Shown here: one piece after another, positions 16,231 to 24,755 of the stretch
How the letters are laid out: every line of letters begins with the position of its first letter
Numbering within the stretch: position 1 is the stretch's first letter
Source of the DNA: Phycisphaerae bacterium
GTDB lineage: Bacteria; Planctomycetota; Phycisphaerae; Tepidisphaerales; Tepidisphaeraceae
Direction: 5' to 3'
NCBI GenBank assembly: GCA_026004655.1
Contig: BPJO01000016.1
Span: forward strand, 27,282-91,281
DNA length: 64,000 nt
The notes under the pieces: model-generated
What the model was told of the DNA's origin: nothing
What the model saw: only the letters and a program-made list of their open reading frames with translations
The model's database searches: none
Position numbers and translations under genes: made by a program

Positions 16231-17131
16231 TCACTTCACGCGCCAACGATACTGATTATAAACTTGGAACACCGGGCTCCCGGAGGCAGAACCAGCGAAA
16301 TCTGACTGGAGGATCGGAATCGCACCGGAAGGAACCGTTTGAGCATGCCCGTCCAGGAAAAGGAAATTGGTGGCTTTGAAATTATTGTGCCGGCTTGAGA
16401 TCGCCCGGGGCATATCTCCCCAAGCATAGAACCCGTCCCCTATCAAGGGCACACGAGCGGACTCCTTGATCTGTGCAAACTTATGTAACCGTCGAACCTT
16501 ACCCGGATTGATCATATCGATGATGTGCGAAGGGAATCGGTCCCAATCTTTCACCCCGTCTCCCCACCAGCCCGGCGCCGGATCGTCGTTCTGGGCGTAA
16601 AAAGCGGCATTGATCGAGTACCAGGTATCCAGTTGGTCTTGACTGCTCTGATAGAAATAGGCCCGCTGGAACCGGTTCGCGATACCTTCATTAGAAGGAA
16701 TACGGGGTTGATTTTGCGGCCATTGGCCCGGTCCCCAGTTGAACGGTACGTCCGCAGGACCGGTCGGACATTTCAGGGGCGTGTTGACAATCCCGTCCGA
16801 CCCATTCCACGTCGTCGAAGGTCTCATTTGGACGCCCAAGGTCTTGGTCCGGGCCAGCAACGTAAACCACCAGTCCGCCTCGTTCGCACCGGGCAAGTCG
16901 ATTCGAGCAGGAACGATCACCCCCGTCATGCATGTCACCGTACATGTTGATTGCGAGTCCGATCTGGCGAAGATTGCTCAGACACGCCGTCGTCTGAGCA
17001 CTTTGACGGGCTCTTCCCAGCGCGGGGAGTAGAACCGAAATCAACAGGGCAATAATCCCGATGACGACCAACAACTCGACCAGCGTAAAGGCCCGTCGAG
17101 ACGACCGATGCGCCAAAATCGTACGCTTCAT
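16231..17131 (-). CDS. Prepilin-like protein with H-X-DG domain (frame interrupted)
   Basis: A type IV pilin/pseudopilin-like protein typical of planctomycetes. The N-terminus has the prepilin peptidase site and hydrophobic helix ([20 protein letters not shown], then [11 protein letters not shown]); the C-terminus has the processing-associated H-X-DG block ([16 protein letters not shown]). The reading frame breaks after [10 protein letters not shown]: the run CCCCC at 16920-16924 (GGGGG on the coding strand) has one base too many, and removing one restores [20 protein letters not shown] and a 299-residue protein. The start at 17131 has GGAGG seven bases upstream. Promoter and LacI operator lie at 17.3 kb. 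The beta-helix protein follows, so a pilin-like surface fibre acting with a lyase is plausible. The break is probably a sequencing error, because both halves are otherwise intact. Confidence 0.8.
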
Positions 17132-17318
17132 GACAACCTCCATCTGAGACGAATATGAGATAAGAAAAAGATGTGCTCCGAACCTCGATAAATTGAACTG
17201 AAGGGGTGGACCTGATCTGCCCCGACAACGATGTCCCGGTCGGACCGACGACGAATCGCCAATAGATATGCTTGACGCGTTCCGGATACCAAGACCATCG
17301 CCTTCCTCCGATCAAATC

Positions 17319-17330
17319 AGAAACGCTTCT
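17319..17330. promoter_or_regulatory. LacI-type operator candidate, site 4
   Basis: AGAAACGCTTCT, extended as TCAGAAACGCTTCTGA, just downstream of the -10 element of the minus-strand promoter at 17340-17368. This placement is the classic repressor position for the prepilin-like/beta-helix unit. Confidence 0.75.
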
Positions 17331-17339
17331 GATATAAAA

Positions 17340-17368
17340 ACTTTATCACCCCCCTGAACGGGTTGCAA
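17340..17368 (-). promoter_or_regulatory. Sigma-70-type promoter of the prepilin-like gene
   Basis: On the minus strand TTGCAA (17363-17368), a 17-base spacer and TAAAGT (17340-17345). The operator palindrome follows nine bases after the -10 element. Confidence 0.65.
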
Positions 17369-17510
17369 GAAAAAAATGACAAAAAAACGCGACTTTGATA
17401 AACCCCACTGTCCCGAGGAATCGTCGGTTCGATCAGACACTTTCCTCAGGATTCGCATTTGTTCAACAACGGTGCTAACGTAACGTAAGAAAACGAGAAA
17501 GGATTTTCAG

Positions 17511-18275
17511 ATGTTTCGATTCAGTTTTTGTTCGACCCTATGGGTAACCGGGGTTCTCACTGTCGTCGGGGTTCGAGCCGAAGAAAACCCGTCGTCCGAA
17601 TCACCAACCACCCAGCCCAACGTGACCGATAACGCCGAACACTACAAAACCGCTAGTTACGGGATAGGTTATGACATGGGTCAGTACGCCAAGAGCAGTT
17701 TAAAGATCAAACTCAATGACCAGGCGATCATCGACGGTTTCAAGGACGCCATCAACGGTGCTCAATCCCGTGTCACTCCGGATCAGATGCAGGCAGCCAT
17801 GATCGCCCTGAGCCAGGAACTTAACGCCGCTGCGGAAGCCGAACAAAAGGCCCAGGAGCAAAAACTCGCCGACAATGCCCGGGACGCTGAATCGAAGGGC
17901 AAAACTTACCGCGACGAAAACGCGAAAAAGCCGGGAGTCATCACCACCGCATCCGGACTTCAGATCCAACACCTCAAAGAAGGCACCGGCGGTTCGCCTA
18001 AATCCACCTCCAAAGTCAAAGTCCATTACACCGGTACGCTCATTGACGGAACCAAGTTCGATTCCTCCGTCGATCGCGGACAACCGGCCGAGTTCAGACT
18101 CGACGAAGTCATCAAAGGATGGACCGAAGGTTTGCAACTCATGAAAGTCGGCGGCAAAGCCCGATTGGTCATTCCCCCGGAACTCGGTTACGGTGCCCGA
18201 GGGGCGGGACGAAGTATTCCGCCTAACGCCACTCTCATTTTCGATGTCGAATTGCTCGACATCACCCAACCCTGA
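17511..18275 (+). CDS. FKBP-type peptidyl-prolyl cis-trans isomerase, exported
   Basis: A 254-residue periplasmic folding catalyst of the FkpA/Mip type. Signal peptide at about 1-23 (cleavage near VRAE); a helical N-terminal dimerisation domain (about 45-140: [20 protein letters not shown], with coiled-coil Ala/Gln/Glu-rich helix); an FKBP domain at about 150-254 with [42 protein letters not shown] and the C-terminal block [20 protein letters not shown]. Active-site residues Tyr, Asp, Trp, and the terminal Phe-Asp-Val strand are present. The start has AAAGGA about seven bases ahead. A perfect bidirectional terminator follows. Confidence 0.95.
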   Translation: MFRFSFCSTLWVTGVLTVVGVRAEENPSSESPTTQPNVTDNAEHYKTASYGIGYDMGQYAKSSLKIKLNDQAIIDGFKDAINGAQSRVTPDQMQAAMIALSQELNAAAEAEQKAQEQKLADNARDAESKGKTYRDENAKKPGVITTASGLQIQHLKEGTGGSPKSTSKVKVHYTGTLIDGTKFDSSVDRGQPAEFRLDEVIKGWTEGLQLMKVGGKARLVIPPELGYGARGAGRSIPPNATLIFDVELLDITQP

Positions 18276-18311
18276 AAGTCGTCCGTCCCGGACTCATCGA
18301 CCGTCAAAATC

Positions 18312-18351
18312 AAACCGTCCCGCAAACTCGGTCGCGGGACGGTTTTTGATT
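18312..18351. terminator. Bidirectional rho-independent terminator
   Basis: A perfect 12-bp stem AAACCGTCCCGC / GCGGGACGGTTT with a 10-base loop; T-rich on both strands (TTTTTGATTT on plus, TTTGATTTTGAC on minus). It serves both the FKBP gene and the convergent GH88 gene. Confidence 0.9.
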
Positions 18352-18389
18352 TCCAGGACATCACCGAGGCGGTGCGCCAAAAAGCCCTA

Positions 18390-19790
18390 CTATCGGTCGA
18401 AAAACGTTAGATACTTGCCTTCCCCCATCCGTTTGATCAACAGCGAAAGTTCCAGCAGATGATAATCCCCCCACATGCTGGATTCTCCGAAAGGTACTTT
18501 TCGACCTTTGGGGATGTAGTCCCAGTGATTGGGGTGATGATACACGCTGTGGAGAAGCAATCCTTGGTGTCGAGGGTCTGTCGAGAGATAAGGCACGTCG
18601 GTCAGCGTTCGGGCGATGGTCAACCCTGCCTGGAGATATCGTTTTCCTCTGCTCCCCCCCAGATAATTGCCTAGTCGGATTAATCCCTGAGCGGCGATGG
18701 CGGAGGCGCTGGCATCGACGGGTTCTTCGTCCTGCGTCAGGTCGGCCGGTCGGCTGCGCCAGTCCCCGAGCTTGTGAAGATTCGGTGCCCCGTCGTCCCA
18801 ATACGTGATCCCGTCGAGACAGGAGACGTCATCGATGTAATGGTCACACACGTCAACGGCAGCCCGTTCATAGACGGCCACCACGTCTTTTTTCTTCATC
18901 CCGACCGACGACTCAAAGTCCTTGGCGTCGATGGTTTTGAAAAACTCCAGTTCTTCGGCATACCCGCACATGGCCCAAGCCAGACCCCGGGTCCAGGTAG
19001 AAAAGGCCGAATACCCCTGCTGGGTCGACCGACACCGGAACGCCCCGTCATTTCGATTGAAAATGGCTTCGTGAGCCGTGCGTCCTCGAACGTCATACGT
19101 GTGAGACGAATCCCCGTGAAACACGATGTACTGGTTCGTTGTCAGACCGTGCAGGACCGACCGTTTGAGCAGATCCGCCTTTCGGTCCCCTTCGTGCATC
19201 AAACGGTGTCCGAGTTGCCAAGCCACACCCAAGATCCGGATCGTACGCATGGTATCGACGAACAACGAATGTGGACCGTTGAAAGAATAGATGTATCCCA
19301 ATGCCGGAGCATCGGCGGTGTGTTTGGACTTCACCGCAGGGGTCCCGCTCCACCGGGCTGCTTGGACCGCCCCCGAGGCCTTGATCGCCAGTTCGTAAAA
19401 ATGATTCTCCCATTCGTTGTAAGGAATTTTCTTCTCCCGCATCAACCGACGAAGGTTGCCGTACGTCGACAGATTGTTAAACCCGTGGTCGTGCACCCCG
19501 GTATGAGTCACATGGCTGGCCATCCGTTGGACGGTCTTTCGACGTCCGATCTCCAATAATTTCTTATCTCCCGTCGCATCGAAGGTCAGAATCGCGTTAC
19601 CGTACATGAACCCTTCGGTCCATTCGGTCCATCCCCGGGTGGTGTACTGACCATTGACGGTAAACACCGGAGTCCCCTTGGAGGCGTCCCATGATTTGTC
19701 CAGACGAACACACTTTCGCGTTGCGATTTCAAAAACACGATTGACCGCAGAAGCTAGGTCACGAGCCGAGAGGTTTTGATCGATTTTCAT
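18390..19790 (-). CDS. GH88-family unsaturated uronyl hydrolase
   Basis: A 466-residue (alpha/alpha)6-barrel enzyme. Family members remove the unsaturated uronic acid left at the non-reducing end by polysaccharide lyases, using hydration of the double bond. Features seen: GWTEWTEGFMYGNAIL, HDHGFNNLSTYG, FSTWTRGLAWAMCGYAEELE (the GH88 WxRGxAWA block), DASASAIAAQGLIRL and the C-terminal YIPKGRKVPFGESSMWGDYH. No signal peptide is visible, so it should act in the cytoplasm on imported oligosaccharides. GH88 proper acts on unsaturated glucuronides, while GH105 relatives act on rhamnogalacturonan fragments; either would fit the lyase genes nearby. It is divergent from the HD-GYP gene, and a perfect 10-bp inverted repeat brackets the intergenic space. 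Ends at the shared bidirectional terminator. Confidence 0.88.
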   Translation of the reverse strand: MKIDQNLSARDLASAVNRVFEIATRKCVRLDKSWDASKGTPVFTVNGQYTTRGWTEWTEGFMYGNAILTFDATGDKKLLEIGRRKTVQRMASHVTHTGVHDHGFNNLSTYGNLRRLMREKKIPYNEWENHFYELAIKASGAVQAARWSGTPAVKSKHTADAPALGYIYSFNGPHSLFVDTMRTIRILGVAWQLGHRLMHEGDRKADLLKRSVLHGLTTNQYIVFHGDSSHTYDVRGRTAHEAIFNRNDGAFRCRSTQQGYSAFSTWTRGLAWAMCGYAEELEFFKTIDAKDFESSVGMKKKDVVAVYERAAVDVCDHYIDDVSCLDGITYWDDGAPNLHKLGDWRSRPADLTQDEEPVDASASAIAAQGLIRLGNYLGGSRGKRYLQAGLTIARTLTDVPYLSTDPRHQGLLLHSVYHHPNHWDYIPKGRKVPFGESSMWGDYHLLELSLLIKRMGEGKYLTFFDR

Positions 19791-19797
19791 AGACCCT

Positions 19798-19883
19798 GAA
19801 GTGTACCGAATCCGGACAAATTCGGTAGTAATGCCGAATCCACAAAATTATTCGTTCGTTGCCTTTCGTAAATGGTACACTTC
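19798..19883. repeat. Inverted repeat in the GH88 / HD-GYP divergent promoter region
   Basis: GAAGTGTACC at 19798-19807 and GGTACACTTC at 19874-19883 are perfect 10-bp inverted copies 66 bases apart. In addition CCGAAT-N8-ATTCGG lies inside, at about 19807-19826. These could be paired operator half-sites for control of GH88, or a chance palindrome. Confidence 0.4.
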
Positions 19884-21049
19884 GGATTGTGCTGATCGTC
19901 CCGATCCATGAAGCCCGACCCGGCCAGAAGCTGGCCTTAGGAGTGATGAACCCACAGGTCAGGGATCAGGAGCTTCTCAAAGCCGGTTTCGTCCTGGATC
20001 AACCGATCATTGACCGGCTCGAATCCCTGGGCGTGATTCAGATATTCGTCGATTTCCCGGGATTGGACGACCTGGATCCGATCATCATGGCCCAACTGAG
20101 CCCAGAAAGACAGGTCATTTATCAACAGGTTAAATCGGCCATCGTCGACAGCGAAAAATCGAACAGTCCGGTCATCAGACTCGGTCCATATGTCGAAACC
20201 ACCCGCCAATTCGTAAAAACGATCATGGGCAACCCCAACAACGCGATGATGCTGGACGTGTTGAACCAGTCGCATGACGAAGTCGAACATGCGACGACGG
20301 TGGCCCATCTGTCATTGGTAATCGGACTGAAATTGGACGCGTTTCTGATCCGCGAACGGTCGCGGTTGCCCGCAGCAGTCGCCAAGGACGTCACACCCCT
20401 GGGCGTGGCGGGAATGCTGCACGACATCGGAAAAACCAGGCTCCCCGAACCCCTCAGGAAGTATCACACGCTCAACCCCCCTCCCCCCGGTGATGCACGC
20501 GAACTATGGGAAAAACACCCTCAGTACGGGTATGAGATGATCCGAAACGGCACCGACGCCACCACCGCAGCCGCGGTGCTGCATCATCACCAACGGTTTG
20601 ACGGGTCGGGGTTTCCCAAAATCAGTCGCGGCGACAGCCAAATCGATATGTCCGGAGGGCAGATCCACTGTTTTGCCCGTATCCTGGCGGTGGCCGATCT
20701 GTATGACCGTCTGAGTCGCAGCCAAGGACCCGTCCGGTTGACCAATTATCGTGTCTTACATCTGCTCAAAACCCGATACCTGTCCGGACTCGATCCGGAA
20801 ATCGTCTCAGCCCTGCCTCAAGTCATTCCCCCGTTTTCTCCGGGACGACGCGTCAGCCTCTCGGACGGTTCGCAAGGCATCGTCATCGGATTCAACCCCT
20901 ACTCCCCGTACCAACCGACTATCAAGCTTCTAGATCCCACAACCCAAACGATCCAGGGACCACCTCTGGACTTGCGACAACACCCCCGACTGACCATCAC
21001 CGGACTGGAAGGGGTGCCCCTGACCGAACTCGAGAAAAACAGCCCCTGA
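19859..21049 (+). CDS. HD-GYP-type domain protein (probable c-di-GMP phosphodiesterase)
   Basis: A protein of up to 396 residues. An N-terminal segment (about 15-130) of the type found in front of HD-GYP domains (DUF3391-like) precedes the HD-GYP core (about 145-330): HATTVAHLSL, LHDIGKTRLPEPLRK with the HD pair, HPQYGYEMI, and HHHQRFDGSGFP, which is the GYP loop with Phe in place of Tyr. A C-terminal segment (SLSDGSQGIVIGFNP) matches the tail often attached to these enzymes. It should hydrolyse cyclic di-GMP in the cytoplasm, though the Tyr-to-Phe change needs testing. The start is uncertain: TTG at 19859 and GTG at 19889 are both in frame and neither has a good ribosome binding site; the later one fits the domain better. 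Confidence 0.85.
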   Translation: MPFVNGTLRIVLIVPIHEARPGQKLALGVMNPQVRDQELLKAGFVLDQPIIDRLESLGVIQIFVDFPGLDDLDPIIMAQLSPERQVIYQQVKSAIVDSEKSNSPVIRLGPYVETTRQFVKTIMGNPNNAMMLDVLNQSHDEVEHATTVAHLSLVIGLKLDAFLIRERSRLPAAVAKDVTPLGVAGMLHDIGKTRLPEPLRKYHTLNPPPPGDARELWEKHPQYGYEMIRNGTDATTAAAVLHHHQRFDGSGFPKISRGDSQIDMSGGQIHCFARILAVADLYDRLSRSQGPVRLTNYRVLHLLKTRYLSGLDPEIVSALPQVIPPFSPGRRVSLSDGSQGIVIGFNPYSPYQPTIKLLDPTTQTIQGPPLDLRQHPRLTITGLEGVPLTELEKNSP

Positions 21050-21085
21050 CAACCCCCGGTCCGACCCGTTGTATGCGTACAAAAG

Positions 21086-22216
21086 TCAGGTTTTCACCCG
21101 GTCCAAAAGAAAAACGCTCATCGGGGTAAAAACGAAGATCGGCAACCAAGCCATCAAAGCCGCCCAACGGTCTCGCCAGAACTCGCCTGCAGGGGGTTCG
21201 TCGGCCAGAGCCTGACAGATGAAAATCATCGCCATGCAAGCCCCGACAAGATACAGGCACTTGACCACCGCCCATTTCAGTTGTCCTGACTCTCGGATCA
21301 GCACACAGCTCATCGCCAGAAGCACCATCGTGATGTTCAACAGCAACTGGGCAAATCGTGCGTGTTTGACCCGTAGCAGGTCGTTGGTTCCGTAGATGTT
21401 CGTTCGTTCCAACAGTTGGTTGATCCGCGAGGTGGACAGGAGGTTGACAAAATCTCCCGAACGGAATAACGCGATTTCTTCCGGAGTGACGTTGGATTTG
21501 TATTCGTCAATCGGTTCGATCTTGCGGTTCCGCATCCCCAGACCGATCTGGCTGACGCGTTTACCGTCGGTCAGTTCCCAGGATTCGGTCCTCGGATTGA
21601 AAACGGCCGAGGCGGCATCGATAAACTCGGCTTGGGCCCGGTCATGATCGGCCCGAAGGATCACCACCTCGGTCATCTCGGCCGGTCGATTCAGGGTGGG
21701 AGGCTCGTAATCGGCGGCAAACAGAAGATTGCCCAGAGAATCCTGCATGGCCTGGATTTGAATGACCTTCTGACGACCCAAGTCCGACGGGTCTGATCTT
21801 CCCCGGGTCAGTTCGGGAATGATGTTGGGGATGATCAGTTCCTGATTGATCAGGGGAAACACCAGAGACAGCACGACCGCGCACAGGATCGCCGGGGCCG
21901 CTACACGTACCAGGTGCATACCCGCTGCCATCATGGCAGTCAGCTCATTGAATCGCGCGAGTTTTAGAAACGTGAACGAGGCTGCCACCACCGGAATCAC
22001 CCCAGCCAGGTGCGAAAAGATCAGAAAAGACTGGTAAAAATAGTACTCTACGATGTTGAAAATCATCGACGCGGTCCCTCCCGCTTCGCGCGAGACCGCA
22101 AAATCATCGAAGTTAAACACCATATCCAGTACGGCATACAGCCCGATCAGGACAAACAGACTGATCAGATAATTACGCAAATAAGCCAACAGGATGTATC
22201 GGGTGATGATGGTCAT
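21086..22216 (-). CDS. LptF/LptG-family permease (shorter paralogue)
   Basis: A 376-residue inner-membrane protein of the YjgP/YjgQ family. LptF and LptG form the membrane part of the LptB2FG exporter that extracts lipopolysaccharide. There are three membrane segments in the N-terminal third (about 10-30, 55-85 and 100-125), a periplasmic beta-jellyroll region (about 135-275) and three at the C-terminus. The family feature FNELTAMMAAGMHLVRVAAP is present, matching the ELTALRAAGIS region. Its start lies seven bases past the stop of the longer paralogue, so the two form one unit. Which is LptF and which LptG cannot be told by eye. The ribosome binding site is weak, suggesting translational coupling. 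Confidence 0.87.
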   Translation of the reverse strand: MTIITRYILLAYLRNYLISLFVLIGLYAVLDMVFNFDDFAVSREAGGTASMIFNIVEYYFYQSFLIFSHLAGVIPVVAASFTFLKLARFNELTAMMAAGMHLVRVAAPAILCAVVLSLVFPLINQELIIPNIIPELTRGRSDPSDLGRQKVIQIQAMQDSLGNLLFAADYEPPTLNRPAEMTEVVILRADHDRAQAEFIDAASAVFNPRTESWELTDGKRVSQIGLGMRNRKIEPIDEYKSNVTPEEIALFRSGDFVNLLSTSRINQLLERTNIYGTNDLLRVKHARFAQLLLNITMVLLAMSCVLIRESGQLKWAVVKCLYLVGACMAMIFICQALADEPPAGEFWRDRWAALMAWLPIFVFTPMSVFLLDRVKT

Positions 22217-22222
22217 ACAGGA

Positions 22223-23947
22223 TCAGGTTCTTTTTAATCGGAGCATTAAAATGATTGCAATGATCAGTACGATCGCGTTGCCGCTCCAGATGACGGTCAG
22301 TCCGAACTCAAGCGGGTCCTTGAAGTCTTTGGTTAAGTTCTGAGGGATGTTTTCACAGATGTGCTGTCCGGTGACGATCAATACGATGCTCAACAGCGCA
22401 GGTACGACACTGACGGCAAACGCGGTCAGATAATTCCCACTCTTGAACATCACGCCGAGGGAATAACCAACCAGGGTCAGAACCAGACAACTCAGAGCAA
22501 AACTGACCCGACTGAACATTTCGCTGATGACGCTGTTGTTCTGCTTTTTCCAGTTCCGAAGCAGTGTGTTACGTTGTTCGGGAAGGATATTGCTTGTCTC
22601 TTGCAGGTAATACGATATCGGTCGGGATTGGATTTTTTTGAGGGATTCGGGCATCGGGATGTTGAAAGCGCGTTCGAACGTGCTACGGGGGTTTTGGTAG
22701 TCCGGACCACTAACGACCGCGTCGAGGAGTTCGACGGTGATGGCGAGTCGGTTCTCATCCGGGTCGGCAAAGACACGAACTCGAGCTTCGCGGGCGTTGG
22801 CTTCGATGGACGGAGCCGAAACCCGGTTGTGGATCAAACGGACCGATTCGGGGGGACCTTCCGGAGACGATCCGAGGACGAGGCGTTCACGTTCGATGAC
22901 CGGTGCCAACGTACCGGGTTGAAGAGTGAAACGGTCCCCGTTGATGGCTTTGAACTGCACGATACCCCGTCCGTAGGTCAATTCGTGTTGAAGGTCCATC
23001 AGAAACTGTCGTTGCTGGTCGGCCCGGATGAATCCTCGAAGCGTCTCGGTCAAGCGGCGGGATTTTTCGGGGTGCTCCAGAAGCTGTTTTAACCTCGGAT
23101 AAGCCATGAACTTGGTATTTTCCCGAATCGGAGAACGCAGTTCGAAAGGTCCGAACGATTGTGTCCCCACCCCTCCTGCAATGGCATTGTCGGACCGACC
23201 CGTGATTTCTCTCGGGAACTTCATACCCTGATACAGGATCGCACGAAACAGGACCGGGGTCTCATCTGCATCTTCGTCGTCGGGCTGACGGATGTAGGCC
23301 CGTGCTTCTTTAGCAATATAGAACTCCTCCGGGACCTGCAACCGCTTGTCTCCGGGTTTGGTGACATACGTGACGATCGAAACGTCGTTTAACACAACCA
23401 CCTGTTCGTTCGGGCTTTGCGGATCGGGTTTATCCAAATAGGCCGACCGGGCATAGACCGTCAGAGGAGAATGCCCCCCCGGTTGAAGCAACCTCACCTG
23501 GTGTTGCTGTTCGATCCGGTTGACCACGTATTGACCGATGTTCGAGACGACCGTTTTTTCGACCCGAAGCGTGGCCGCTGGGACGATAAACGACAACGAC
23601 ACCAGACTTAACAAAGCACAGATCAAACCCATCACTAACGCCGGTTTCCCCAACCCCAACGGACCAAGACTGATCCCGGCAGCCCGGACGGCGGTAATCT
23701 CGTTATCCGCAGCCAACCGTCCGTACACGATCGTCGTGGCAAACAATGCCGCCACCGGATAACTGTAGGTCGTCATGGCCGGCATCGCGTACATGAGCAT
23801 TTGACCGACCTGATTCAGATCCAACCCCTGTTCGGTCAAGGGTCTGAGCAACCCCCCGAACGACATGATGCCCGCGATCACCCCTGAGGCGAGTAGGAAC
23901 ACCACCACCAGATTCCTGAAAATGTAAATAAATAGCGTCTTGCTCAT
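22223..23947 (-). CDS. LptF/LptG-family permease (longer paralogue)
   Basis: A 574-residue partner of the shorter permease. N-terminal membrane segments (about 10-30, 50-80, 95-125) include AADNEITAVRAAGISLGPLG, the diagnostic cytoplasmic coupling-helix region of LptF/G. The periplasmic domain (about 130-455) is much longer than usual and contains a jellyroll plus an extra segment; three membrane helices close the protein (about 475-574). Together with the neighbouring HldE, this implies a lipopolysaccharide-type outer membrane. The ATPase LptB is not in the window. Confidence 0.87.
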   Translation of the reverse strand: MSKTLFIYIFRNLVVVFLLASGVIAGIMSFGGLLRPLTEQGLDLNQVGQMLMYAMPAMTTYSYPVAALFATTIVYGRLAADNEITAVRAAGISLGPLGLGKPALVMGLICALLSLVSLSFIVPAATLRVEKTVVSNIGQYVVNRIEQQHQVRLLQPGGHSPLTVYARSAYLDKPDPQSPNEQVVVLNDVSIVTYVTKPGDKRLQVPEEFYIAKEARAYIRQPDDEDADETPVLFRAILYQGMKFPREITGRSDNAIAGGVGTQSFGPFELRSPIRENTKFMAYPRLKQLLEHPEKSRRLTETLRGFIRADQQRQFLMDLQHELTYGRGIVQFKAINGDRFTLQPGTLAPVIERERLVLGSSPEGPPESVRLIHNRVSAPSIEANAREARVRVFADPDENRLAITVELLDAVVSGPDYQNPRSTFERAFNIPMPESLKKIQSRPISYYLQETSNILPEQRNTLLRNWKKQNNSVISEMFSRVSFALSCLVLTLVGYSLGVMFKSGNYLTAFAVSVVPALLSIVLIVTGQHICENIPQNLTKDFKDPLEFGLTVIWSGNAIVLIIAIILMLRLKRT

Positions 23948-24075
23948 CGGCTTTGCCTTTACCCGAAAAGGCAGAAGGACGATTTATACCGGGTGTGATC
24001 ACCGAATGCACTCTGCCCGACTTTGAAATACGGATCGTGGACAGGGGTGTTGCCTCGTCGCCCCCGTTTTTCTGA

Positions 24076-24109
24076 CGAAAAGACCGGTCCGTCTTGAACG
24101 GACCGGTCT
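24076..24109 (-). terminator. Terminator of the LysM lipoprotein gene
   Basis: A perfect 12-bp stem AGACCGGTCCGT / ACGGACCGGTCT with a five-base loop at 24081-24109. On the minus strand it is followed by TTTTCGTC. It separates the LysM gene from the LptF/G pair. Confidence 0.8.
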
Positions 24110-24147
24110 GGGGTCTGGTTAATTTTTCGAGCAGGTCCGTTTTCCGG

Positions 24148-24537
24148 TCAGGGGATCACGATTTGCTGGCCGACCTTGAGCTTATTTGGTTCAAGGCCCG
24201 GGTTGGCTGCGACGATTTTTTGCCAATCTCGCCCCGAACCATAGTTGGCTTTGGCGATGGAAAAGAGGGTGTCGCCTTTCTTGATGGTATAGGTTTTGCG
24301 AGTGGAGGTCGGGGAAGGGTTGTTCGAAGCGTAGGAAACCGGTTGTACGTCCGAAACCGGTTGTGCCATCACCGGTTGGGCGGCAACGGGTTGTTCGGTC
24401 GGGATCGGAGCAGGTGCTGCGACATCCAGCACTCCCGGATTGACTGCCGCCTCGGTCTTTTTACTTGTGCCACCATTTTGGCATCCTGTGACTAGTCCCA
24501 ACAAAACGATCCAAAGCAGTACCACCACACGTGTCAT
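24148..24537 (-). CDS. LysM-domain lipoprotein
   Basis: A 129-residue envelope protein. A lipoprotein signal peptide ends in the lipobox LVTGC (Cys at about 19). A Pro/Ala/Gln-rich linker (about 30-80) leads to one LysM domain at the C-terminus (YTIKKGDTLFSIAKANYGSG, then WQKIVAANPGL), which binds the glycan backbone of peptidoglycan. It probably ties the outer or inner membrane to the cell wall. It lies downstream of the DUF11 lipoprotein on the same strand but with a terminator between them, so it likely has its own promoter. Confidence 0.9.
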   Translation of the reverse strand: MTRVVVLLWIVLLGLVTGCQNGGTSKKTEAAVNPGVLDVAAPAPIPTEQPVAAQPVMAQPVSDVQPVSYASNNPSPTSTRKTYTIKKGDTLFSIAKANYGSGRDWQKIVAANPGLEPNKLKVGQQIVIP

Positions 24538-24684
24538 GACAGCTCCTTCACAAAAACCGGGTTCTGCACGACCGTCCGTGTCGTGCCAGAAAGTTTATCG
24601 GACACCCCTGTTCGGGGGCTTGAATCTTTTTGTGGTCCACCGGACCGACGATGCCAAGCTTGTATCCGTCGGGGTTTTTCTGGA

Positions 24685-24717
24685 AATAAAACGTGTCCGG
24701 AATTGTGTCCGGACACG
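24685..24717 (-). terminator. Terminator of the DUF11 lipoprotein gene
   Basis: Stem CGTGTCCGGA / TCCGGACACG (10 bp) with a six-base loop at 24692-24717; on the minus strand TTTTATTTCC follows. It lies about 40 bases after the DUF11 gene stop. Confidence 0.8.
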
Positions 24718-24755
24718 TCCTAATTTTCTGGGCCACAGGTTGTTTGCGAATCCGT

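Larger units (their letters stand above)
17132..17510. other. Divergent intergenic region (prepilin-like gene and FKBP gene)
   Basis: About 380 bases. It contains the minus-strand promoter and LacI-type operator of the prepilin-like gene, a leader of about 190 bases, and on the right the presumed FKBP promoter, where I see no strong hexamers. An AT-rich block lies at 17333-17400. Confidence 0.5.
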
